Position numbers and translations under genes: made by a program
The notes under the pieces: model-generated
What the model saw: the letters and a program-made list of their open reading frames with translations, nothing else
What the model was told of the DNA's origin: nothing
Databases searched by the model: none
Shown here: positions 55,398 to 63,049 of the stretch, one piece after another
Layout of the letters: every line of letters begins with the position of its first letter
How positions within the stretch are numbered: position 1 is the stretch's first letter
Origin: Xanthocytophaga agilis
GTDB lineage: Bacteria; Bacteroidota; Bacteroidia; Cytophagales; 172606-1
Reading direction: 5' to 3'
Length of the DNA: 64,000 nt
Assembly: GCF_030068605.1 (NCBI RefSeq)
Contig: NZ_JASJOU010000003.1
Coordinates: 496,001-560,000 of the forward strand

Positions 55398-56186
55398 ATG
55401 ACTAAACGAAAACCGCTTATATTAGTATCCAATGATGATGGTATTACCTCCCGTGGTATCAGAGCTTTGGTAGAAACCATGCATCAGATTGGAGAAGTTG
55501 TAGTGGTTGCTCCGAACAGCCCTCAATCAGGCATGGGGCATGCTATCACTATAGGTAATACTTTACGACTAGATAGTTCTATTGCTTTCGAAACGGAGGG
55601 AATAGAAGCTTATGAATGTTCTGGCACACCTGCAGATTGCGTCAAACTTGCTAAACACCATGTATTAAAAAATCGTCGTCCGGATCTGGTAGTAAGTGGT
55701 ATCAATCATGGTAGTAATTCTTCTATCAGTGTATTATACTCAGGTACAATGTCTGCTGCCATAGAAGCAGCTATTGAAGGATTACCAGCTATTGGATTTT
55801 CTTTATGCGACTATTCTCTGACAGCAGACTTTTCTCATTGTCTTGAATATGTTAAACAGATTGCTTTGCAGGTATTGACGTCAGGATTACCTTCACATGT
55901 TGCACTAAATGTCAATATTCCTTCTCAGACAGAGGGTCCTATTAAAGGTGTTAAGATATGTAGGCAAGCTCAGGCTAAATATACAGAGAACTTTGAAAAA
56001 CGCACCGACCCTCATGGTAGACCTTATTTCTGGATGAATGGAGAATTTGTTGATCTGGATAAAGGTGAGGATACAGATATGTGGGCACTCAATAATGGAT
56101 ATATCTCTATTGTACCTTGTGGCTTTGATATGACAGCCTATCATACACTTCCTCATCTTAACCAATGGGAGATCTCAACCAATTAG
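55398..56186 (+). CDS. surE: 5'/3'-nucleotidase SurE
   Basis: 262 residues from the ATG at 55398. The open frame starts 63 bp earlier, but those residues are hydrophobic and atypical, and would overlap the previous gene. SurE removes phosphate from 5'- and 3'-nucleoside monophosphates. The metal site is NDDG (12-15), with Ser43 in PQSG and Asn102 in SGINHGSN. SGTPADCV (74-81) is the family signature. All of these are present. The enzyme is cytosolic, and the gene lies on the same strand as the exported protein gene, close behind it. Confidence 0.92.
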   Translation: MTKRKPLILVSNDDGITSRGIRALVETMHQIGEVVVVAPNSPQSGMGHAITIGNTLRLDSSIAFETEGIEAYECSGTPADCVKLAKHHVLKNRRPDLVVSGINHGSNSSISVLYSGTMSAAIEAAIEGLPAIGFSLCDYSLTADFSHCLEYVKQIALQVLTSGLPSHVALNVNIPSQTEGPIKGVKICRQAQAKYTENFEKRTDPHGRPYFWMNGEFVDLDKGEDTDMWALNNGYISIVPCGFDMTAYHTLPHLNQWEISTN

Positions 56187-56544
56187 GCATGAATTTTTAC
56201 AGTTTTTTTTATACTCTACCAAAATAGTATTTGGAAAGGGATCAAGTAAACTACTATAGAACGATGATTGGCTATTAAAACATTTTTATTAAAAGACTGG
56301 TATAAATTCTTGATTTAATATTTTTTAACATCTTTGTTTAAACTTTTTTCCAAAAATTTCGTATTTAGATCCAAACCGTATAAAACAACTCTGTAATAAT
56401 TTTAGTAAAGGCACAATAGTGCTCATAACCTTTGGATTCCTTTGTTTTAAGACAAGCTATCAGATATAGGTTAACAGACTCTGTAACAAAAAAAATAATA
56501 TTACGTAAAATTCTTTCGTTAACTAATTTCACTTAACAAATCTT
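56187..56544. other. Intergenic region, about 360 bp, no gene seen
   Basis: AT-rich DNA with stops in all frames. It should hold the promoter of the coiled-coil gene. No clear hairpin or -7/-33 pair was found. Confidence 0.5.
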
Positions 56545-57465
56545 ATGACTGAACAAACGCCTGAAAAATCAAACAGCAGAAAAATTTTGCTGACGGCTCT
56601 TATCGCTATTTTAGTTGCTCTTAATGGTGTCTTATTCTATTTAAATTTAAAAGAGCGTGATAAAAACAAAGCGCTTACTCAAACCAATCAAACAGTAGAA
56701 GCAGAAAAAGATGCTACACTAGCCAAACTAGATTCTCTGGAGCAGGAATATGACAAACGTATTGCAGAAGTTCAAAAGCTGGGTGGTGATGTAGAATCGC
56801 TTCAAAAAGTAAAAGAACAACTGGAAAAAGATAAAGTATACCTGAAAAACTCTTCAGTTTCAGAGCGCAAAAAATACATAGCACAAATCAAGAAATATGA
56901 AGAGATGCTGGTAGCGAAAGATGAGGAGCTTGCAGTGCTCAAACAACAGAATGAAACATTGTATGGACAGAATTCAGAATTGAAAAGCAAGCAAGTACGT
57001 TTGACAGACTCTATTAGTACAATAGAGACCCAAAAACGAGATCTGGCAGAAAAAGTGCGTGTTGGAGGAGCATTAAAAGCTGAAAACTTAGTGATAAATG
57101 TACTGAACGAAAAAGGTAAAGAACGCGATGGCGGTGAATATAAGAGCAAAAAAATTGATCGCATCAAAATCTTATTTGATATAGCTGAAAACAAAATTTC
57201 AGAAGCAGGTACCCATACTGTATATATGCGTCTGGTAGAACCTGATGGAGCAGCTGTATTCGATATGGCAACTGGTGGCGGAACTTTTACCATTGATGGA
57301 AAAGAGGCTTTTTATACTGCCAAAAAAGATATCTTATATGACAAAACCCGTCAAAAAGTAGACTTTGTATTTGCGAAAGGTAGCCCTTATAAAGCTGGAA
57401 AACATACAGTAGAATTATATGCGGATGAATTCCAGATCGGTTCTGGCTCTTTTGTAGTAAAATAA
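56545..57465 (+). CDS. Coiled-coil membrane protein, unknown function
   Basis: 306 residues. A short N-region and one membrane helix (about 13-31, ILLTALIAILVALNGVLFYL) are followed by a long coiled coil (about 35-175) rich in Lys, Glu, Gln and Leu. The last 110 residues are globular and beta-like (TVYMRLVEPDGAAVFDMATGGG, KAGKHTVELYADEFQIGSGSFVVK). The topology suggests an inner-membrane anchor with a periplasmic rod. Proteins of this sort are sometimes labelled partition proteins from the coiled coil alone, which is not warranted. Strong terminator past the stop; it is upstream of the ribosomal operon. Confidence 0.75.
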   Translation: MTEQTPEKSNSRKILLTALIAILVALNGVLFYLNLKERDKNKALTQTNQTVEAEKDATLAKLDSLEQEYDKRIAEVQKLGGDVESLQKVKEQLEKDKVYLKNSSVSERKKYIAQIKKYEEMLVAKDEELAVLKQQNETLYGQNSELKSKQVRLTDSISTIETQKRDLAEKVRVGGALKAENLVINVLNEKGKERDGGEYKSKKIDRIKILFDIAENKISEAGTHTVYMRLVEPDGAAVFDMATGGGTFTIDGKEAFYTAKKDILYDKTRQKVDFVFAKGSPYKAGKHTVELYADEFQIGSGSFVVK

Positions 57466-57494
57466 GATAAAGTAATAGTATATAACTCTCAGCG

Positions 57495-57526
57495 AAAGAC
57501 GATCAACAGACTGATCGTCTTTTTTT
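57495..57526 (+). terminator. Rho-independent terminator
   Basis: Stem AGACGATCA/TGATCGTCT with a six-base loop and seven Ts. About 32 bp past the coiled-coil gene and before the ribosomal operon promoter. Confidence 0.88.
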
Positions 57527-57586
57527 GTATTGTTTTGGTATCAATCAAATAAACACTACTTTCTGATGTAAAATAGATGGTATCTA

Positions 57587-57618
57587 TTTGGATAGAAATA
57601 ATAATATTTCTACCTTTG
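57587..57618 (+). promoter_or_regulatory. Promoter of the rpsF operon
   Basis: TTTG at 57587-57590 and TACCTTTG at 57611-57618, separated by 20 bp, match the Bacteroidota -33/-7 pair (TTTG, TAnnTTTG). It lies about 43 bp before the rpsF ATG. The best promoter found in the window. Confidence 0.8.
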
Positions 57619-57660
57619 CGCCTCGAAAAATTTATCTCATAACAAAAAGTTCATTTTATC

Positions 57661-58044
57661 ATGACGAAAAATTATGAGACCGTATTCATTTTAACTCCCG
57701 TTTTATCTGAAGTTCAGATGAAGGATGCGGTCGAAAAATTCAAAAAAGTGCTTCAGGAATCTATTGGAGCTGAGATTATCCACGAAGAAAACTGGGGACT
57801 ACGCAAGCTAGCCTATCCGATTCAGCACAAAAGCAATGGCTTCTATTATTTGATTGAGTTCAAAGCAGATCCTCTGAAAGTAAGTACTCTTGAAATCGAG
57901 TACCGCCGCGATGAAAAAATCATACGCTTCCTGACAACGGTTCTTGATAAGTATGCAATCGACTACAACGAACGTCGCCGGAAAGGTCTGGTTGGAAGAA
58001 AGAAAGAGCAAAAAGAAGTTTCAACTACAGAAAAGGAGAACTAA
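57661..58044 (+). CDS. rpsF: 30S ribosomal protein S6
   Basis: 127 residues. It binds 16S rRNA with S18 in the central domain of the small subunit. The family motifs are [14 protein letters not shown] at the start, [29 protein letters not shown] in the middle and [14 protein letters not shown] near the end. The C-terminal tail is charged ([15 protein letters not shown]). First gene of the S6-S18-L9 operon, 4 bp before rpsR. A consensus promoter precedes it. Confidence 0.97.
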   Translation: MTKNYETVFILTPVLSEVQMKDAVEKFKKVLQESIGAEIIHEENWGLRKLAYPIQHKSNGFYYLIEFKADPLKVSTLEIEYRRDEKIIRFLTTVLDKYAIDYNERRRKGLVGRKKEQKEVSTTEKEN

Positions 58045-58047
58045 ATC

Positions 58048-58299
58048 ATGACATTACAAAACGAGCCTTTGCATAAAACCGATACCCGCAAAAAGTATTG
58101 TCGCTTTAAGAAAAACGGTATCAAATATATCGACTATAAAGACGCAAACTTCCTGTTGAAGTTCATCAACGAACAAGGTAAAATTTTACCTCGTCGTATT
58201 ACAGGAACAAGCTTGAAGTATCAGCGTAAAGTTACATTAGCGATCAAACGTGCCAGACACCTGGCTCTGTTACCGTATGTAGCGGATGGTCTGAAATAA
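58048..58299 (+). CDS. rpsR: 30S ribosomal protein S18
   Basis: 83 residues. Motifs: [19 protein letters not shown] (14-32), [40 protein letters not shown], the whole S18 signature. It pairs with S6 on 16S rRNA. The gene starts 4 bp after rpsF and precedes rplI by 92 bp. The order S6, S18, L9 without an ssb gene between is usual for this phylum. Confidence 0.97.
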   Translation: MTLQNEPLHKTDTRKKYCRFKKNGIKYIDYKDANFLLKFINEQGKILPRRITGTSLKYQRKVTLAIKRARHLALLPYVADGLK

Positions 58300-58307
58300 T
58301 ATGTTAT

Positions 58308-58371
58308 CGGTTAGTTGTTAGTAACAAGTCAATTGTTCTTTTCTACTAATGACTAACTATTTTCAACTAAC
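58308..58371 (+). repeat. Imperfect ACTAA/TTAGT repeats between rpsR and rplI
   Basis: GTTAGTTG (58310-58317) and CAACTAAC (58364-58371) form an inverted pair, and several ACTAA units lie between and after them (ACTAATGACTAACTA, ACGACTAAAG). The pattern could fold into a leader hairpin or be a simple short-repeat expansion. Confidence 0.4.
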
Positions 58372-58391
58372 GACTAAAGATTTATATTCAT

Positions 58392-58838
58392 ATGATTGAA
58401 ATTATCTTAAAAGAAGACATAGCGGGATTAGGCTATAAAAACGACCTGGTACAGGTTCGTCCCGGATATGCTCGCAATTTCCTAATTCCAAAGGGATATG
58501 CAATTGTGGCTACCGAGTCAGCTAAAAAGATTCAGGCAGAAAATGTGAAACAAGTTGCTCACAAAGCGGAGAAACTTCGTAAAGATGCAGAAGAACTAGC
58601 AGCAAATATTGGTGATATCACACTTGAAATTGCAGCCAAAGTAGGTGAAAGTGGTAAAATCTTCGGAAAAGTAACTACTACACAAATTTCTGATGCTCTG
58701 CGTTCTAAAGGATTCGAAGTTGACAGAAAGAAAATCTCTTTGGATAGTGAAGTAAAATCAGTTGGTAACTATACAGCTACTCTTGATCTTCACAAAGAAG
58801 TAAAACATAAAATTAAATTTAATGTAATAGGAGACTAA
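58392..58838 (+). CDS. rplI: 50S ribosomal protein L9
   Basis: 148 residues, normal length. The N-domain reads IEIILKEDIAGLGYKNDLVQVRPGYARNFLIPKGYA, the L9 signature, followed by a long central helix (about 42-75) and the C-domain with ESGKIFGKVTTTQI. It spans the L1 stalk base of the 50S subunit. Last gene of the operon, with a palindromic terminator after it. Confidence 0.97.
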   Translation: MIEIILKEDIAGLGYKNDLVQVRPGYARNFLIPKGYAIVATESAKKIQAENVKQVAHKAEKLRKDAEELAANIGDITLEIAAKVGESGKIFGKVTTTQISDALRSKGFEVDRKKISLDSEVKSVGNYTATLDLHKEVKHKIKFNVIGD

Positions 58839-58874
58839 TATAAAATAGAGTCTTTTAATACAAACTGTTATATG

Positions 58875-58908
58875 AAAAGCGTTTCGATATCGAAACGCTT
58901 TTTGTTTT
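58875..58908 (+). terminator. Terminator of the S6-S18-L9 operon
   Basis: A perfect palindrome AAAAGCGTTTCGAT/ATCGAAACGCTTTT with no spacer, followed by T-rich DNA. Its position shows that the GSCFA gene starts later than the longest frame would allow. Confidence 0.88.
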
Positions 58909-58940
58909 ATAGGCAATTTATCCAATCAAAACTTGTCGAT

Positions 58941-59930
58941 ATGGAGTTTCGAACCAGTATTTCGCCTCTCTCCTCACCTTTTCGTCTCTCTCTACAATCT
59001 CATGTAGTAACTTTAGGCTCCTGCTTTGCAGACGTAATGGGAACTCGCTTATACCACAATAAACTAAAAGTACTTGTCAACCCCTATGGCACTGTTTTTA
59101 ATCCCATCTCCCTAGCCCAGTTGCTAGGGATGTCATTAAACCAACAAATTATAAACCCTGACAGATTTGTGCAGGTACAGGATTATTGGTATCATTATGA
59201 CTTCCACTCCCGTTTGAGTGCATCTACACAAGAAGAATTAACAACAAAGCTTGAAAATTCCATCCGGCAGACATCCTTATTTTTTAAACAAGTAGATTTT
59301 CTGATCCTTACCTTAGGTACTTCGATTATCTATCAACTTACCAGTGATCAACAAGTGGTAAATAATTGTCATAAGGTGTCAGGACAGCATGTATTTACCA
59401 AACGAATGTTATCTGAAGTAGAAATTCTGTCTGCACTGGAAAATGTGTTCTCACAGTTAATAGTAAGCAATCCAAATCTCAAGATAATTCTGACAGTTAG
59501 TCCGGTCCGTCATATCAAGGATACACTTATACTCAATAGCGCCAGCAAATCCCTATTACGGGTTGTGTGTCATCATCTGACAGAACGATTTTCGAATATC
59601 AGCTATTTTCCTGCCTATGAAATTATGATGGACGATTTACGAGACTATCGTTTCTACAAAGCAGATATGATCCATCCTTCTGAAGTAGCAGAAGAGTATA
59701 TATGGCAGCTTTTTGTAAACACTTACATGGACAAATCTATGCTTCATTTTTTACAGGAGTGGGCAAAAATCACTCAGGCCTTATCACATCGTCCGATGCG
59801 TGAAGAATCAGAAGCTTATCGGCAGTTCTTACTCAATACACAAGAAAAAATACGCAAGTGGGAATCTGAAACAGATGTATCGGAAGAATTAAATGAGATA
59901 AGTAACCGAATTAAAAAACTTACTGTTTAA
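58941..59930 (+). CDS. GSCFA domain protein
   Basis: 329 residues from the ATG at 58941. The frame opens at 58872, but that region is the rplI terminator. The name-giving motif is LGSCFAD near residue 31, with the Ser-Cys-Phe-Ala run, followed by NPYGTVFNP and, later, LTLGTSIIY, ILTVSPVRHI and MIHPSE. The fold is like SGNH hydrolases: Ser in GSC, Asn/Gly in NPYGT, and a late Asp/His pair in DMIHPS. Hydrolase activity is inferred from the fold, not known. It is a cytosolic protein of unknown substrate, in its own transcript. Confidence 0.88.
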   Translation: MEFRTSISPLSSPFRLSLQSHVVTLGSCFADVMGTRLYHNKLKVLVNPYGTVFNPISLAQLLGMSLNQQIINPDRFVQVQDYWYHYDFHSRLSASTQEELTTKLENSIRQTSLFFKQVDFLILTLGTSIIYQLTSDQQVVNNCHKVSGQHVFTKRMLSEVEILSALENVFSQLIVSNPNLKIILTVSPVRHIKDTLILNSASKSLLRVVCHHLTERFSNISYFPAYEIMMDDLRDYRFYKADMIHPSEVAEEYIWQLFVNTYMDKSMLHFLQEWAKITQALSHRPMREESEAYRQFLLNTQEKIRKWESETDVSEELNEISNRIKKLTV

Positions 59931-60211
59931 AAACAGGCAAGTTTTTGCTATCTTTTGCCGTTATTTCTGGTTTTATTTCTATTTCTTGATTCAGGCTTAC
60001 ATGAAAAGTCTATGTTTTCAAATTAGTTATCTGACTAGAGAATTCATATACAACTACCAATCAGCAAATTAACAAATCAAAAAACTATCATTTTACAAGT
60101 AATTTCTTACATACGTTTACTATTTTATAAAAAAAGGTATTTATGCGTATAGTACCTATGTACGCTACTCATACATTTTTCGTTATCTATATGTACAATT
60201 CTTCTGTTTCA
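59931..60211. other. Intergenic region, about 280 bp
   Basis: No gene. AT-rich DNA with T-rich runs that may form the promoter of the DUF6089 gene; no exact -7/-33 pair was found and no strong hairpin. Confidence 0.4.
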
Positions 60212-61096
60212 ATGAAATATCTACTACTTTTTTCTTGCTGGTGCATAGGGATGGTAAGCCCTATCTGTCTGAACGCTCAAACCAAAAAAAGTGGCTATTT
60301 TCAGAACAAGCAATTTGGCTCAAACATAGATCGCTCCCTTAAATTCACAATAGGTGGTGGTATTACCTCCTATTCAGGAGATTTAAACGATGTGGGTGAA
60401 CGTATTAATACTATTTTCAGTGGAGGGATATTGTATAAATTTGCGCCTCACCTTAGCCTTAAAACAGAATTTAGTTTTTATCAGCTTTCAGGTACAGACG
60501 TCGGAGGAAAAAACTGGCAAAGAAATCTTTCTTTTCAATCCCGAAATTTTGAAGGATATGCCGGACTTATGTATGAATTATTTGATGTAGAAAATCCTAT
60601 GCGCGGTCAGGGCTTGATTGTCAATCCATATGTATGGGCAGGATTGGGTTTTACTACTGTGAATCCTTATACTACATTAAACAACACAACCTATTACCTG
60701 AGACGCTTTAAAACAGAAGATGTATCATATAGTGGAGCCACAGCTGTAATTCCTTTCGGTATGGGTGTGCGATTTGAAATAAGCCGTCGGATTGGATTTA
60801 GTTTGGAAGGAGCCTATCGGTTTACCTTCTCAGATTATCTGGATGATGTAAGTACTACATATGTAGGAAGTGCCAATATAACTGACAATATTCGAGCCCA
60901 GTTGGCAGATCGAGGTCCTGAAGTTAATCAACCTTTTCGGGAAGCAGGAGCTCAACGCGGAAATGCAAACCGCAAGGATGGATATGCCACATTAATGTTG
61001 AAATTTGAATACCTGATTTGGCCATTTAACAAATATGGTAAGCCAGAATGTCCAACTTCAATCAAATTTACTCGCAAACCCTTTATTAAGCGATAA
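60212..61096 (+). CDS. DUF6089 family outer-membrane beta-barrel protein
   Basis: 294 residues from the ATG at 60212; the frame opens 69 bp upstream, but the later start gives a clean signal peptide (YLLLFSCWCIGMVSPICLNAQ). The mature part starts with FGSNIDRSLKFTIGGGITSYSGDLND, the DUF6089 start, and holds the GLGFTTVNPY strand pairs and FGMGVRFEISRRIGFSLEGAYRFTFSDYLDDVS. It is a porin-like or receptor-like small barrel of unknown cargo. Ends in a Lys-rich tail (KFTRKPFIKR). The gene converges on the kinase at 61125. Confidence 0.85.
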   Translation: MKYLLLFSCWCIGMVSPICLNAQTKKSGYFQNKQFGSNIDRSLKFTIGGGITSYSGDLNDVGERINTIFSGGILYKFAPHLSLKTEFSFYQLSGTDVGGKNWQRNLSFQSRNFEGYAGLMYELFDVENPMRGQGLIVNPYVWAGLGFTTVNPYTTLNNTTYYLRRFKTEDVSYSGATAVIPFGMGVRFEISRRIGFSLEGAYRFTFSDYLDDVSTTYVGSANITDNIRAQLADRGPEVNQPFREAGAQRGNANRKDGYATLMLKFEYLIWPFNKYGKPECPTSIKFTRKPFIKR

Positions 61097-61111
61097 AACT
61101 AGTTGACTTAC

Positions 61112-61163
61112 AAGGGAACAACATTTATACCTTTGGTAAGCTTACAATAAACGTTGTTCCCTT
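61112..61163. terminator. Inverted repeat across the kinase stop codon
   Basis: AAGGGAACAAC (61112-61122) pairs with GTTGTTCCCTT (61153-61163), 30-base loop. The right arm is in the last codons of the kinase gene on the minus strand and the left arm lies past its stop. It may act as a terminator for both convergent genes. Confidence 0.45.
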
Positions 61164-62999
61164 AGTAAGTTCACTTCGTAAGCTTATTTCTCCATTCAAT
61201 GCGTTTACTTGGGTTTTAACTAGATATAACCCTAAACCTTTGCCCTCAATTTCAATATGGAAGCGCTTATGCATTCCAAATATACTATCCTGATAGGAGG
61301 CTAGATCGATTCCCAAGCCATTATCTTCAAACGAAATAAACACAGAATTTCCGTCTGTATATGACTTTATTTTCAAACATAGTTTCCTTTCTGTCGATCT
61401 GAATTTAAAAGCATTTGAGATCAGATTATAAAAGATACTATGAATATAACTTCTTACAGAAAAGATAGTAGGTACTTCATCAAAACATGTCTCCATATAG
61501 TAATCCACATCTTTTCGTACGGGGATAATAAGTCCGCAAACGTCCTGACATAGATCTTCTAATACTATGACTTCCTTGATACGGCTTACAGGCTTATGAT
61601 ATTCTAGGATTGTATTCAAATCCCTGATAACTGTATCCAGCTTTACCAATGTAGACTTGATGTGATGCACAATTTCTTTATTTACTACTTCACTTACTTC
61701 TTCATCCTGCAAAAGGTTCATCAGTCCCAACAATGTTGCTACTGGTCCACGAATATTGTGGGATGTGATATATCCAAACTGTTGTAACTGCTCGTTTTGA
61801 CGAATTAGCTCCCGATTTAAACGACGTTCCTGTTCCTGAGCGTCTACCCTTATCGTTATATCTCTGATAATTACAGTATAATATCGATTCTGAGCTACCG
61901 TTACCTGTGAGATGGATGCTTCAATAGGAAATTCTTTTCCACTGGCATGAAGACCATACAATACATCCGATTCAGATCCCATTAAACGTGTTGTCTTTTT
62001 AGACTCCCCAAATTGCCAGATAAAATCAGCATGTCTGCTACGATAACGTACAGGAATTAATATATCAATTGCCTGATCCAATAAGGTATTTGCAGTATAA
62101 CCAAACATTTTTTCCCCAGCCTCATTGATCATTACAATCTTCTGATGATTATCAATAGTGATAATAGCATCCATAGCAGAATGGATGATACCTTCCAGTC
62201 TGGACTGAAATTCTTTTGCTTCTGCTTCTGCTTTGATACGAGTTGTAATATCCAGAAGGCTCACAGCAATTCTTGTAATTCTGTCCTGTTCATCATATAC
62301 AGGAGAATAGCGTATTTGAAACCAGCGTTCTTTTTGATTGGCTAACTTCATTAATCGTTCCTCAGTAACCATCTCCCCCTGCAAACAAAGCAAGATGTTT
62401 CGCTTAAACGGAATATGTAGTTCTTCAGGTATATACTTGAGCATGGAGTCACCGATTTGAGGCTCTTTATCCAGCAGATGAAATGTGCTCGTCCGGGCCA
62501 TTGTATTCAGACGTTGAATGCAGTATGAGGAATCTAACAGATAGATTGCCTGAATACTACTATTGAAGTAGGCTTCCAGTTGTGCCTTTGCATCAATTAT
62601 TTCTTTATCAGCCTGCCGCTTTTGCCTTCTGTTTTCAGCCTCCCGAATAGCCCGCTCTATGGCAGGAGCCAATCGCGTCAGGTTGTCTTTCATCAGATAA
62701 TCATCCGCACCGGCATGCATTGCCTCTACAGCGGTCTCTTCACCTATGTTGCCTGAAACGATAATAATCGGAATATCTTTCTCTGATTGTTTTACGGTCT
62801 CTATCACATTGATTCCGGTAAAATCAGGTAAATTATAATCGGATATGATAATATCCCACTCTTCCTGTTCCAACAAAGAGGAAAGAGCAGGCATAGTATC
62901 AACTGTCACATATGAAAATGGAAGAAGAGCTTTATTCAAATGTCGGATCAGGATTCTCTCATCCAGCTCCGAATCTTCTATTAATAAGAGACGCAACAT
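61125..62999 (-). CDS. Receiver-PAS-histidine kinase hybrid
   Basis: 624 residues, cytosolic. Order: receiver domain (1-125) with Asp54 (ISDYNLPD) as acceptor and the conserved Lys in DDYLMKDN; a PAS domain (about 145-260); a second PAS domain (about 265-390, GYTANTLLDQAIDILIP); a dimerisation helix with His in TSHNIRGPVATLLGL (around residue 415); and an ATPase domain with N box NLISNAFKF, G1 DNGLGID and G2 GKGLGLYLVKTQ. With the receiver first, it could be turned on by the kinase encoded just upstream (63050). No DNA-binding output is fused to it. The signal is unknown. Confidence 0.9.
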   Translation of the reverse strand: MLRLLLIEDSELDERILIRHLNKALLPFSYVTVDTMPALSSLLEQEEWDIIISDYNLPDFTGINVIETVKQSEKDIPIIIVSGNIGEETAVEAMHAGADDYLMKDNLTRLAPAIERAIREAENRRQKRQADKEIIDAKAQLEAYFNSSIQAIYLLDSSYCIQRLNTMARTSTFHLLDKEPQIGDSMLKYIPEELHIPFKRNILLCLQGEMVTEERLMKLANQKERWFQIRYSPVYDEQDRITRIAVSLLDITTRIKAEAEAKEFQSRLEGIIHSAMDAIITIDNHQKIVMINEAGEKMFGYTANTLLDQAIDILIPVRYRSRHADFIWQFGESKKTTRLMGSESDVLYGLHASGKEFPIEASISQVTVAQNRYYTVIIRDITIRVDAQEQERRLNRELIRQNEQLQQFGYITSHNIRGPVATLLGLMNLLQDEEVSEVVNKEIVHHIKSTLVKLDTVIRDLNTILEYHKPVSRIKEVIVLEDLCQDVCGLIIPVRKDVDYYMETCFDEVPTIFSVRSYIHSIFYNLISNAFKFRSTERKLCLKIKSYTDGNSVFISFEDNGLGIDLASYQDSIFGMHKRFHIEIEGKGLGLYLVKTQVNALNGEISLRSELTKGTTFIVSLPKV

Positions 63000-63049
63000 A
63001 ACCCTATTTTTTTCAGACCCAAAACCTTTTAATTACTTCAGCTCTATAG
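63000..63049. other. 50-bp gap between the two kinase genes
   Basis: No hairpin terminator, so the upstream kinase and the receiver-kinase are probably on one leftward transcript. Confidence 0.4.

Noticed and set aside
56802-57293. 163-codon minus-strand frame, Ser/Phe-rich
   Set aside because: It is antisense to the Lys/Glu-rich coiled-coil gene, which has clear coding character; a shadow frame.
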